Assembly (NCBI GenBank): GCA_035532535.1
Contig: DATKQT010000002.1
Coordinates: 1-50,439 of the forward strand
Length of the DNA stretch: 50,439 nt
Origin: Palsa-739 sp035532535
Lineage (GTDB): Bacteria > Actinomycetota > Thermoleophilia > Gaiellales > Gaiellaceae
Direction: 5' to 3'
Numbering within the stretch: position 1 is the stretch's first letter; each line of letters opens with the position of its first letter. Of the stretch, positions 23,186-31,220 are shown in pieces. Below the pieces are notes generated by a model. It worked only from the letters and a program-made list of their open reading frames with translations, did no database searches and had not been told where the DNA came from. Made by a program: the position numbers and the translations under genes.

Positions 23186-23850
23186 GCGCACGCCAGGTCG
23201 ACCTGCACGATTGCACGAGCGCCCGGGAGCGGGCCTGCGCGCACGAGGAGGTGGACGATCCCCGCCTGCACGATCTGCGCGACGACAACACTCCGGACGA
23301 GCGCGGCGGAAGGCGGAGCCGCACCGTAGAAGCCGACGGCGTGCGTCGCGCCGATGAGTCGCTTCCCGGCCGAGCAGCGCTCGACGAACCGGTGCACGCC
23401 CGGGGTGAAGACGAGTTGCACGGCGGCCGGAACGAGCGGCGAGTCGGGCGGGACGGCCTGGTGCACGGTCGGGAAGCGCTGGCCGCCGCCGCTGGCCGGC
23501 ACACAGCCGATGTGCGGCCTGAACGTCGCCGGAGTCACTCCCGCAAGGAGACGTGCGAGGAACTCGGCCGATCTCGACGTCGTGATTCCCGGATTGACGG
23601 GGCTACCGAGCGACCCGCGGAAGGTGACGTCCACGCCCGCCCGGCTGAGCTCGGCGTCGAGCCCGGCGACCACGAACTTCGCCGGGCACGAGAGCTGGAA
23701 CGAGACCTGCGCCGCGCGGTCCGCGACAACCCACGGGCCGACGACAGGCACGCACACCTTGAGGCCGCGGCACTCGTTCGTCGCGCCCACCGGCGCGGCG
23801 GCGACGGCGGCAGCCGCAAATGCGATCACGACGATCACAGCGCGCCTCAC
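23182..23850 (-). CDS. Secreted protein of unknown function inside the MoxR-VWA operon
   Basis: 222 residues. A clear Sec signal peptide (MRRAVIVVIAF, Ala-rich core, cleavage likely near GATNE). The mature part has five Cys (CRGLKVC, LSCPAKF, GCVP, ERCSAG, LACA), mostly beta-strand-like, with no motif that I recognise. GTG start at 23848-23850 overlapping the upstream VWA stop (GTGA), and its own TGA overlaps the downstream VWA gene, so it is translated as part of the operon. Lying between two VWA proteins, it could be a partner or substrate of the complex; this is inference. Confidence 0.75.
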   Translation of the reverse strand: MRRAVIVVIAFAAAAVAAAPVGATNECRGLKVCVPVVGPWVVADRAAQVSFQLSCPAKFVVAGLDAELSRAGVDVTFRGSLGSPVNPGITTSRSAEFLARLLAGVTPATFRPHIGCVPASGGGQRFPTVHQAVPPDSPLVPAAVQLVFTPGVHRFVERCSAGKRLIGATHAVGFYGAAPPSAALVRSVVVAQIVQAGIVHLLVRAGPLPGARAIVQVDLACA

Positions 23851-24809
23851 GGAACCCTCCGGAAGCGGAGCACCGAGAACACGCCGCCCGCGAGCAGCAG
23901 GACGAGCGCGCCGAGTGCGAAGACGTCAGTGACCTCGCGGTTCTCGGTCCGGTGACCGACGCGCGTGGCCAGATGCCGGTAGACGGTGGCGAGTGCCTTC
24001 GCCGAGGTGGCGCGGAAGAACTCGCCACCCGTCCGCTGCGCGATCAGCTGCAGCGTGCCCGGGCTCGGCGGGACGTGGATCTCCTCCGTGTATCCGCCGA
24101 CGAGGTTCCGCTGCACGACGCCATTCGCCGTCCCGAGCAGCACTGTGGAGACGGAGACGTGCAACCGCTTCGCCTGCTCCGCCGCCGCGAGGGTCGCCGT
24201 ACGGCCGCCGTCGGGAGCGCCGTCGGACAGGAGCAGGACGGACTCGGGCGGCACGACGCCGTCGACGGTTCGCTGCTTTTGGCCGAGCTTCGCCGAGAGC
24301 ACGACCGCGTCGCCGATCGCCGTGCCCTCGCCGGGCGTCAGGTCGGCCAACGCCTGCCGGACGAGCGCGCGGTCTCTCGTCGGCGGGACGGCAACGTACG
24401 CGTGGCTCCCGAACGCGACGACGGCGATCGAATACGTGTCCGGGACCCGGTCGACGAACGCGGTCGCCGCCCGCTGCGCCGCGACCATTCGTGTCGGCTT
24501 GACGTCATGCGCCTGCATCGAGCGCGAAACGTCGATGGCGAGAACCACCGTCGCCTCGTGCCTGGGTACGCGGATGTTCGCGTGCGGGCGCGCGAAGCCG
24601 ACGACGAGCGCACCGAGTGCCGCGAGGAAGAGGACGGGCGGGACGAGCCGCAGCCGGCCCGGCGCGTGGTCGACGAGGTTCGGGAGCAGCGCGAGATTCG
24701 TGAACGCGCTTGCGGAGCTGCGACGGCGTCGGTCATGAACAAGCCAGAGCCACGCGAGCAACGGCACAGCCGCAAGCGCCGCGAGCGCTAGAGGGTCCTG
24801 GAAACTCAC
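23847..24809 (-). CDS. VWA-domain membrane protein (BatA-like)
   Basis: 320 residues. Starts SFQDPLALAALAAVPLLAWL, the typical N-terminal TM of BatA/BatB, then a second TM (PPVLFLAALGALVVGFA), a VWA domain with MIDAS VLAIDVSRSMQ and EGTAIGDAV, and a C-terminal TM (VFALGALVLLLAGGVFS). GTG at 24807-24809 overlaps the DUF58 stop (GTGA). A much longer upstream extension is open but Arg-rich, unlike the family. It is a paralogue of the 22139-23185 protein; the pair probably forms a heteromeric membrane assembly. Confidence 0.88.
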   Translation of the reverse strand: MSFQDPLALAALAAVPLLAWLWLVHDRRRRSSASAFTNLALLPNLVDHAPGRLRLVPPVLFLAALGALVVGFARPHANIRVPRHEATVVLAIDVSRSMQAHDVKPTRMVAAQRAATAFVDRVPDTYSIAVVAFGSHAYVAVPPTRDRALVRQALADLTPGEGTAIGDAVVLSAKLGQKQRTVDGVVPPESVLLLSDGAPDGGRTATLAAAEQAKRLHVSVSTVLLGTANGVVQRNLVGGYTEEIHVPPSPGTLQLIAQRTGGEFFRATSAKALATVYRHLATRVGHRTENREVTDVFALGALVLLLAGGVFSVLRFRRVP

Positions 24810-25726
24810 CGGCGCCCACCGAGGAACGCCGCGAACGGACGCAGCCAATCGCCGCTCGTGGAGAGGACGACGTGCGGAACGCCGAGCGCGGAAAGCACGC
24901 GCGCAACCCCGCTGCGCTCCTCCGCTGCTGCGGCGGCGAAGCGCTCGCGCAGCGATGAGCTCCGCGTGTCCACGCGCACCTGGCGCCCCGTCTCCGGATC
25001 GACGAGCCATAGCTCTCCGACGTTTGGCAGCTCCTGCTCGCGCGGGTCGCGGATCTCGATCGCGAGGACGTCGTGCCGGTCGAGCACGCGCAGCAGCGAC
25101 GTGCGCCAGTCGAGCGGGCCGCGGAAGTCGGACACGACGGCGACGATGCCGCGCTGACGCGCGACCGCGCCGACGCGCCCGAGGGCGGCGCCGAGCGACG
25201 TGGCGCCGACGCCGGCGCCCTCCGGCTCGCCGCCAAGGGTGCCGAGCAGTCCGAGCAGTCCGAGCCGTCCCTGCGTCGGCGGGATCGTCGATGGGCTCGC
25301 GTCGCCGAAGGTGACGATTCCGAGCCTGTTACCCCTCCGCGTTGCGATGTGCCCGAGCCCGAGGGCGACGCCGGCGGCGACGTCGGCCTTCCGGCGCTCT
25401 CCGGTCCCGAACTGCATCGACGGCGACGTGTCGAGCACGAGCCACGTGACGAGCACGCGCTCCGCGAGCTGCACACGCACGTGCGGCTCGCCCGTGCGAG
25501 CGGTGACGTTCCACTCGATCAGACGGACGTCGTCGCCGGGAACGTACGGGCGAACCTGCGCCAACTCCGTTCCGGGGCCGTGGCGGGCGGACCGGAAGTC
25601 GCCCGCGAGCATGCCCGAGAGACGCCGGGCGACATCGAGCTGTAACGCGCGGAGCAGCTCGGGCGGCAGCGGGCCTGGGCCCGGCCGCTCGGGCGTCCCC
25701 TCCCCGAGCAGCGCCGTCGGCGTCAT
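24806..25726 (-). CDS. DUF58 domain protein
   Basis: 306 residues. The DUF58 signature is plain: GDFRSARHGPGTELAQVRPY-like, then GDDVRLIEWNVTARTGEPHVR, followed by a VWA-like fold with LVLDTSPSMQFG. DUF58 proteins are nearly always encoded next to MoxR ATPases. The ATG overlaps the moxR stop (ATGA), fitting a MoxR-DUF58-VWA-VWA assembly order. Cytoplasmic; no TM seen. Confidence 0.93.
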   Translation of the reverse strand: MTPTALLGEGTPERPGPGPLPPELLRALQLDVARRLSGMLAGDFRSARHGPGTELAQVRPYVPGDDVRLIEWNVTARTGEPHVRVQLAERVLVTWLVLDTSPSMQFGTGERRKADVAAGVALGLGHIATRRGNRLGIVTFGDASPSTIPPTQGRLGLLGLLGTLGGEPEGAGVGATSLGAALGRVGAVARQRGIVAVVSDFRGPLDWRTSLLRVLDRHDVLAIEIRDPREQELPNVGELWLVDPETGRQVRVDTRSSSLRERFAAAAAEERSGVARVLSALGVPHVVLSTSGDWLRPFAAFLGGRR

Positions 25727-26676
25727 CTCGCCGGCGGCCGTGCGAGCTCGACCTCGGGCGCCGGTACCTCGGCCAGGACGCGATCCAGGATCGCGTCCGC
25801 CGTGACGCTCTCGGCGAGAGCCTGGTAGCTGAGCACGAGCCGGTGCCGGAACGCGTCCTTCGCCAGGGCGCGCACGTCCTCGACCGTCGCGTAATCGCGT
25901 CCGCGGATGAGTGCGAGCGCGCGCGCGGCCTGTGTCACGCTGATCGGCCCGCGTGGGCTCGCGCCGTAGGAGACGTATTCGCTCGGCTCGCGGGTCGCAG
26001 CAGCGAGCGCCACCGCGTAGCTGACGAGCGCGGGATCGACGTACACGTCGAACACGGCCGCCTGCAGCGTGCGGAGCTCGTCGAGGCTGAGCATCTCGCG
26101 CAGCTCGGGCGCAGCGGAGAGCTGCCGTTGCACGACGGTCAGCTCCTCGTCGTGCTCGGGGTAGTCGATGAGGATCTTCAGCATGAACCGGTCGATCTGG
26201 GCTTCCGGAAGCGGATACGTCCCCTCCGACTCGATCGGATTCTGGGTCGCGAGCACGAGGAATGGGCTCGGCACCGGGTACGAGGTGTGCGCGATCGTCA
26301 CCTGCCGCTCCTGCATCACCTCGAGCAAGGCGCTCTGCACCTTGGCCGGTGCGCGGTTGATCTCATCCGCGAGGAGGAAGTTGCAGAAGACCGGGCCGAG
26401 CTCCGTGTCGAAGCTGCCCTGGTCGGGACGGTAGACGCGCGTCCCGACGAGGTCGGCGGGAACGAGGTCGGGCGTGAACTGGATGCGCGCGAAGGAGCCG
26501 CCGAGGACGGCTGCCGTCGTCTTGATGGTCAGCGTCTTCGCGAGGCCTGGTACGCCCTCGATCAACAGGTGCCCCTGCGCGAGCAGGCATACGAGCACCC
26601 GCTCGAGCATCTCGTCCTGCCCGGCGATCACCTTGCGGATCTCGAAGAGCGCCTGCTCCAACCGGTCCTCTGGCAC
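25723..26676 (-). CDS. MoxR family AAA ATPase
   Basis: 317 residues. Walker A EGVPGLAKT, Walker B FLLADEINRAPAKVQSALLEVMQERQ-type segment, sensor ATQNPIESEGTYPLPEAQ and Arg finger region LDRF-like (IDRFMLK). MoxR ATPases act as chaperones that insert metal or mature protein complexes, with VWA proteins as adaptors. GTG start at 26674-26676 with GAGGAGG 5 nt upstream. First gene of the MoxR-DUF58-VWA-secreted-VWA cluster; a CTAG-containing inverted repeat lies just upstream. Confidence 0.94.
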   Translation of the reverse strand: MPEDRLEQALFEIRKVIAGQDEMLERVLVCLLAQGHLLIEGVPGLAKTLTIKTTAAVLGGSFARIQFTPDLVPADLVGTRVYRPDQGSFDTELGPVFCNFLLADEINRAPAKVQSALLEVMQERQVTIAHTSYPVPSPFLVLATQNPIESEGTYPLPEAQIDRFMLKILIDYPEHDEELTVVQRQLSAAPELREMLSLDELRTLQAAVFDVYVDPALVSYAVALAAATREPSEYVSYGASPRGPISVTQAARALALIRGRDYATVEDVRALAKDAFRHRLVLSYQALAESVTADAILDRVLAEVPAPEVELARPPAR

Positions 26677-26696
26677 GGTTGCCTCCTCTGGCTGGT

Positions 26697-26747
26697 GGGC
26701 TAGGGATTCTCCCAGGTCCGGCTAAGCGCAAGATGAGCGCCTAGCCC
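26697..26747 (-). repeat. Inverted repeat around the gene end upstream of moxR
   Basis: GGGCTAGG (26697-26704) and CCTAGCCC (26740-26747), a perfect 8-bp pair with a 35-nt loop. The distal arm contains the stop codon of the upstream gene. It could be a weak terminator or a processing site between that gene and moxR. Confidence 0.4.
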
Positions 26748-27655
26748 GGCGGCCGGATCTCGAGCGGCGCATCGAATGGGCCATAGCGCTCGTGCATGAA
26801 GTGTGAGGTCGTGGTCATCCGTAGGTCGAGCGTCCGCAGCGTGCGCTTGTCGACCGTGACCGCGAACCAGGCGGGGGTGCGCGGGTCGTAAAAGGTGATC
26901 CGCGTCGTGGTCGGCGTCTCCGAGATGACGTGTGCGTCGGTTTCGGACTGCCAGAACGGCACGGGCTGCCTGATGGGAGTCTGCGACGACTCGATCCAGC
27001 GGCCATGCCGTGCGCGGTCCCAACGCCGGCCGCCGACGATGACCGATTGGTAGCCGTCCTCCAGGCGGTACGAGAGGCGATCCGGCGCGACCATGCGCCA
27101 CTCGCTGAAAACGACGTGCGTCGCGTCGGAGCCGAGACGGTCGGAGAACACCAGCGTGCGCAGCGATCGCCAGACGTGCGCAGCACGCGCAACGATCGCG
27201 GACGCATCGAGCGGCGGCCACGGCGCAGGCAGCGGGACGAGCCAGCGCGTCTTGGCGACGCGAAGTTCAACCGCACGCGGACGACGAAGCGTCGCCCGGT
27301 AGCAGCCGTGGCCGCACGCGGTCGCGCGAACGGACCCGAACGACACCGAAAGCCCGTCGACGCCCGTCCCCTGCGGCCCAACGACGGAGGCCTGCGCGAG
27401 CACGCTCTCGCCGCGCGGGACGACGGCGAGCGCGAGCGCGTCGGCGCCGTCCTCGCGGCTGAACACGACGGCGTTCGCGGGCGGCGCGGGGAAGCTCGGC
27501 GTCGCAGGCGCGGCGGGCGCCGGGCTCGCGGCCGGAAGCGCGGCGGGCGCGGTCGACACAGGCCCCGGCGTTCCGTGCAGGAGCAGCACCGCGAGCGCGA
27601 CCGCGGTTGCCCCGGCGGCGAGCGCCAGCACCGCGACGGCGAGCCGGACGATCAC
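26741..27655 (-). CDS. Membrane-anchored LolA-like protein
   Basis: 304 residues, GTG start. One N-terminal TM or uncleaved signal (LAVAVLALAAGATAVALAVL), an Ala/Pro-rich linker (residues about 30-60), a small beta domain with a Cys pair (ATACGHGCYRATL), then a domain with DRLSYRLEDGYQSVIVGG and a C-terminal TTTSHFMHERYGPFDAPLEI. The last two features are typical of LolA/LppX-like lipid-binding folds in actinobacteria. Lipid or lipoprotein handling outside the membrane is therefore suggested. It lies 18 nt after the MMPL gene and 64 nt before moxR. The fold call is by pattern only. Confidence 0.65.
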   Translation of the reverse strand: MIVRLAVAVLALAAGATAVALAVLLLHGTPGPVSTAPAALPAASPAPAAPATPSFPAPPANAVVFSREDGADALALAVVPRGESVLAQASVVGPQGTGVDGLSVSFGSVRATACGHGCYRATLRRPRAVELRVAKTRWLVPLPAPWPPLDASAIVARAAHVWRSLRTLVFSDRLGSDATHVVFSEWRMVAPDRLSYRLEDGYQSVIVGGRRWDRARHGRWIESSQTPIRQPVPFWQSETDAHVISETPTTTRITFYDPRTPAWFAVTVDKRTLRTLDLRMTTTSHFMHERYGPFDAPLEIRPPG

Positions 27656-27673
27656 GCTCTGACGCTAGCGCGC

Positions 27674-29815
27674 CTAGCTGGGTTCCGGGACTTGCTCGAG
27701 CCGCTCGCCGGGGCGCACGCGCAGGACGCGCGCGAACGACGGCGGCAGCCACCAGTTCCACGAGCCGAGGAGGCGCATCAGCGCGGGCACGAGCAGTGCC
27801 CGAATGACGGTCGCGTCGAAGATGATCCCGGCGGCGAGCCCGATGCCGAACTGCTTGATGTCCGTGCCGGGGCTCATCGACAGCACGAAGAACGCGAACA
27901 TCAGGATCGCGGCCGCACTCGTGACGAGCTTGCCCGTGCGCGCGAGCCCGAGAGCGATCGCGCTCGGCGTGTCGTGCGTCTCGTCGTACGCCTCGCGCAT
28001 GCGCGTGAGCATGAAGACTTCGTAGTCCATCGAGAGGCCAAAGAGAAATGCGAAAATCATCAGCGGGATCCACGGGATGATCGACTGTGTCGCCGGGACG
28101 CCCCAGATCGCGTTCGAGCCGTGGCCCTTCTGGAAGATGAAGACGATGATCCCGAACGCCGCGCCCAGCGAGATGAGGTTGAGCAGCGCGGCCTTGATCG
28201 GAAGCACGATCGAGCGGAACGCGCGCATGAGCAGCAGCACGGTCAGCAACACGACGAGCGCGAGCACGTAGGGGAAGTTCCCGTATACCGCGTGCACGAA
28301 GTCGCGATCGGCGGGGGCGACGCCACCGAGCGTCGCGTCGGTCCCGTTCAGCGCCTTGTGGACGCGCGTGACGAGGCTCTGGATGTGCGGGGCCGCCCCG
28401 TCGATGGCGGGGAATGCCTCCACGATCGAGTCGTTGCCCTTGCGCCAACTCGGGCCGGTCGGCGCGACCGCGCCGACGATCCCGGAAGTCGCGCGCAGCT
28501 TTGCCGCGATCGGCCCGGGCGCCGCACCGTGCTCGACGAGCACGTTGAACGGCTCGATGACGCCCGGCGATATCCCCGCGGTCGCGAGCGCGTCGCGGCC
28601 GACGATGGCGTCGCCGCTTCCCGGCTGGTCCTTCGCCTGGGCCTCGCTCGGATTGAGTTGCACGCCGAAGAACACGAGCACGCCCACGATGGCGAGGCCC
28701 GTGATGGCCACGCGCCACGGACGGCGCATGACGAACCGCGCCCAGCGACCCCAGGGGCCGTCCTCGGGATGGCCGCTATCGACCAGCCGCTTCGGCAGCA
28801 GCCGCAGGCTGTTGATGCGCTCGCCGAGCACGGCGAGCAGCGCCGGCAGGAGCGTGATCGCGGCCAGTACCGACACCAATGGAATGAGCAAGCCGCCGAG
28901 GCCGATCGAACGGATGAACGGCAGCGGCAGCACGATCATCGACACGAGCCCGACCGCAACGGTCGAGCCGGAGACGATCACCGAGCGGCCGGCGTGCGTC
29001 ATCGTCTCGACGAGCGCGGTCTCGACGTCCTCGCCCTCACGCAGCTCGTCGCGGAATCGGAAGATCATGAGTAGCGCGTAGTCGATCGCGACACCGAGGC
29101 CGACGAGCGCGATGAGGAACTCGACGATGATCGACACGTTCGTGACGTAGGTCAGCGCCCACACGAGCGAGTACGTGTTGAGGATCGCGGCGATCGCGAT
29201 CGCGATCGGCATCAGCACGGCGGGCAGCGTCCCGAAGACGAAGAAGAGAATGATGAGCGCGCCACCGCCGCCGATGAGGCCCTCGGTGAGGACGCTCGGC
29301 CCTTTGCTACCGCCGGACGATGCAGCCACGAGCGCGTCGCGACCCGTGAGGTACGCGGTGACGCCGGCCGGCGTCGCGCTCTTCAGCGCGGCGCGCGTCT
29401 GCTTGATGTGCGTGTCCGAGCTGAAGGCAGGCGTGCCGGGCGGATAGATCTCGGCGAAGGCGGTGTGCCCGTCCTTGGACAGGTACGCGCGGCTTCCGGT
29501 CGACCAGTACGACGAGGTGCGGGAGCCAGGGTTGACAGCGGCCGCGCGATCGATCGCCTTCTCGATGCCGGTAGCCTTCGTCACGTCGCCGCTCGTGTGG
29601 AAGACGGCGACGAGCGGCGCTTGCTGGCCGGTGCCGAAGCGCTGGAGCGTGCGCTGGTTCGCCTCGTAGGCGGAGTAGCCGGGAATGGAGAAGCTCTGGA
29701 ACCAGCGCTTCGAGACCTGCGAGGCCGAGAACGCGCCGAAGAGCGACAGCACGACCCACGCGCCGATCACCCAGCGGCGGCGACGGACGATCACGTGCGC
29801 GAGACGGGCCAGCAC
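27674..29815 (-). CDS. MMPL/RND-type membrane transporter
   Basis: 713 residues with two repeats of one TM, a large extracytoplasmic loop and five TMs, about 12 TMs in all. RND/MMPL markers include the first TM followed by FQSFSIPGYSAYEANQRTLQ, VDYALLMIFRFRDEL in the first TM bundle, and LSMDYEVFMLTRMREAYDET in the second. Such proteins export lipids or drugs using the proton gradient. GTG start; divergent from a MarR regulator 51 nt away, which probably controls it. The LolA-like gene follows closely, supporting lipid export as the role. Confidence 0.92.
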   Translation of the reverse strand: MLARLAHVIVRRRRWVIGAWVVLSLFGAFSASQVSKRWFQSFSIPGYSAYEANQRTLQRFGTGQQAPLVAVFHTSGDVTKATGIEKAIDRAAAVNPGSRTSSYWSTGSRAYLSKDGHTAFAEIYPPGTPAFSSDTHIKQTRAALKSATPAGVTAYLTGRDALVAASSGGSKGPSVLTEGLIGGGGALIILFFVFGTLPAVLMPIAIAIAAILNTYSLVWALTYVTNVSIIVEFLIALVGLGVAIDYALLMIFRFRDELREGEDVETALVETMTHAGRSVIVSGSTVAVGLVSMIVLPLPFIRSIGLGGLLIPLVSVLAAITLLPALLAVLGERINSLRLLPKRLVDSGHPEDGPWGRWARFVMRRPWRVAITGLAIVGVLVFFGVQLNPSEAQAKDQPGSGDAIVGRDALATAGISPGVIEPFNVLVEHGAAPGPIAAKLRATSGIVGAVAPTGPSWRKGNDSIVEAFPAIDGAAPHIQSLVTRVHKALNGTDATLGGVAPADRDFVHAVYGNFPYVLALVVLLTVLLLMRAFRSIVLPIKAALLNLISLGAAFGIIVFIFQKGHGSNAIWGVPATQSIIPWIPLMIFAFLFGLSMDYEVFMLTRMREAYDETHDTPSAIALGLARTGKLVTSAAAILMFAFFVLSMSPGTDIKQFGIGLAAGIIFDATVIRALLVPALMRLLGSWNWWLPPSFARVLRVRPGERLEQVPEPS

Positions 29816-29840
29816 GACTCGACCCTAGCCAGCGCGATGG

Positions 29841-29868
29841 TAGGATGTCAAATCATTGCTGATCAAAT
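29841..29868 (+). promoter_or_regulatory. marR promoter and probable operator
   Basis: TAGGAT (29841-29846) is a good -10 box. Just after it lies ATCATTGCTGAT (29852-29863), an inverted repeat (ATCA-TTGC-TGAT) within the AT-rich stretch CAAATCATTGCTGATCAAAT, right up to the marR ATG. It stands out from the GC-rich surroundings and suits autoregulation. Confidence 0.5.
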
Positions 29869-30352
29869 GAATTCTGGTGACAAGGTGGAGCCGTTCGGCC
29901 GCGATCTCGTCTTCACGGCCAAGGCCGTGCGCGAGGCGTTCGAGGATGTCATGGCCGGCGCCGGTGGCTCGCTCGGGATCTGGATCGTCCTGAACGCGAT
30001 CAGCGACGAGGGCTTCGTCTCCCATCGGATCCTCGCCAGCCATGCGCACGTGGACGGCGCCACGATCACGTATCACGTCGACCGGGCCGAGAAGCTCGGC
30101 CTCGTGCAGCGCGAGGTCGACCCGGACGATCGCCGCGTGAAGCGACTGCGGCTCACACCCGAAGGCATGCGCATGTACAAGCACCTGTCGACGGAGGCGC
30201 GGGCCTACGAGGCGCAGATATTCACTGGGATCAGCGAGGCGGAGCAAGCTCGGCTGCGGCGGACGCTCGCGAAGATCCGCGCGAATCTCGCCGCTCCTTC
30301 CGACGAAGCACCAGCGCACCGAAAAGGAGCAGGAGCACCTCCACGAGTGTGA
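29867..30352 (+). CDS. MarR family transcriptional regulator
   Basis: 161 residues. Winged helix with ILASHAHVDGATITYHVDRAEKLGLVQREVDPDDRRVKRLRLTPEG-type pattern: recognition helix, then the D-x-R-D-x-R-like wing (DPDDRRVKRL). Dimerisation helices at both ends. ATG at 29867-29869 follows the operator directly, with no Shine-Dalgarno, so translation is near-leaderless. It diverges from the MMPL gene. The last ~20 residues (PSDEAPAHRKGAGAPPRV) extend beyond the family core and run antisense to the end of the convergent membrane-protein gene, a 122-nt overlap. Confidence 0.92.
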   Translation: MNSGDKVEPFGRDLVFTAKAVREAFEDVMAGAGGSLGIWIVLNAISDEGFVSHRILASHAHVDGATITYHVDRAEKLGLVQREVDPDDRRVKRLRLTPEGMRMYKHLSTEARAYEAQIFTGISEAEQARLRRTLAKIRANLAAPSDEAPAHRKGAGAPPRV

Positions 30353-31220
30353 TCGCCACGCGGTTGAGGAGCGTCGCCGAAAGCGCTGCTCCCGACGATG
30401 TGATCGCGAGCATCAGGCCGTACATCGCTCCCTCGCGCGCGCCGAGCCCCGAGGGTGCGAAGAACGCGAGCACGGCGACGATCGCGCCGACCGCCGACAC
30501 ACCGCCGAGGAAGACGATCGTGGACGGCGCCGGGTGCGCGCCGACCGAGCGCAGCAGGAGCCACAGACCCGTGCCGCCGATCACCCAGGTTCCCGCGTAG
30601 AAGACGAGCAGCCCTGCAAGTGTCGACGCGCGCAGCGGCGGCAACTCGTGGTAGCCGAACCGGCGGAGGAACCGCGTTGCGAGCGCGTGGAAGACACGCG
30701 GATACAACAGCAGAGCGATCACTACACCAAAGATCCCGATCGGGATGACCGGCCCGTTGACGCCGCGCACCCACACGAGCGAGATCGCGAACACGAGCAC
30801 GCCGGCGACTGCAGAGAGCCCCGCCTCGACGAGCATCGCCGCAGTGACGAGCGCCGCGTCCTTGACACCGGCACGACGCATCGCGACCACGCGCGCGGCG
30901 GGCGTCCACACGCCGCCGGGCACGTATTTCGCCAGCATCGAGACGATCTCCGAGTTGAGCGCGGTCGGATACGAGATCCGGACGCCCCAGTCGGCGAGGA
31001 TCTTCATCCAGCCGAGGACGAACACGAGGTAGTACCCGGCCACCGCCACGCACGCGAGCATCAGGAGCACCGGATCGGCGTTGCTCAGATCCTTCCCGGC
31101 GGCGTGGAAGGAGCCGCGGATCGCCCAGATCAGAAGCCCGAGAAAGATCGCGAGGAGAGCGAGTTCGATCGCAACGCGAAGCCGCGTGTGCTCTCTCAGG
31201 CGAGATGTGATTCGAGCCAC
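30231..31220 (-). CDS. MprF-type lysylphosphatidylglycerol synthase transmembrane-region protein
   Basis: 329 residues with about eight TMs. It matches the flippase-like membrane domain of MprF/UPF0104: LNSEIVSMLAKYVPGGVWTPAARVVAMRRAG (the KYVPGGVW block), then FFAPSGLGAREGAMY near the C-terminus. The soluble synthase domain is absent, so lipid translocation or an unknown membrane role is likely. GTG at 31218-31220 overlaps the peptidase gene by 25 nt; another GTG is two codons upstream. The C-terminal tail (RKERRDSRGSSRASAAAE) is encoded opposite the end of marR. Confidence 0.85.
   Translation of the reverse strand: MARITSRLREHTRLRVAIELALLAIFLGLLIWAIRGSFHAAGKDLSNADPVLLMLACVAVAGYYLVFVLGWMKILADWGVRISYPTALNSEIVSMLAKYVPGGVWTPAARVVAMRRAGVKDAALVTAAMLVEAGLSAVAGVLVFAISLVWVRGVNGPVIPIGIFGVVIALLLYPRVFHALATRFLRRFGYHELPPLRASTLAGLLVFYAGTWVIGGTGLWLLLRSVGAHPAPSTIVFLGGVSAVGAIVAVLAFFAPSGLGAREGAMYGLMLAITSSGAALSATLLNRVAITLVEVLLLLFGALVLRRKERRDSRGSSRASAAAELAPPR

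Noticed and set aside
26930..29074. A 714-codon plus-strand frame opposite the MMPL and LolA-like genes
   Set aside because: The translation is a run of Arg, Asp, Glu and His with no recognisable motif; it crosses two real genes on the other strand.
28981..29447. Possible extra plus-strand genes inside the MMPL region
   Set aside because: They are short antisense frames without Shine-Dalgarno sequences or motifs, fully inside a conserved transporter gene.
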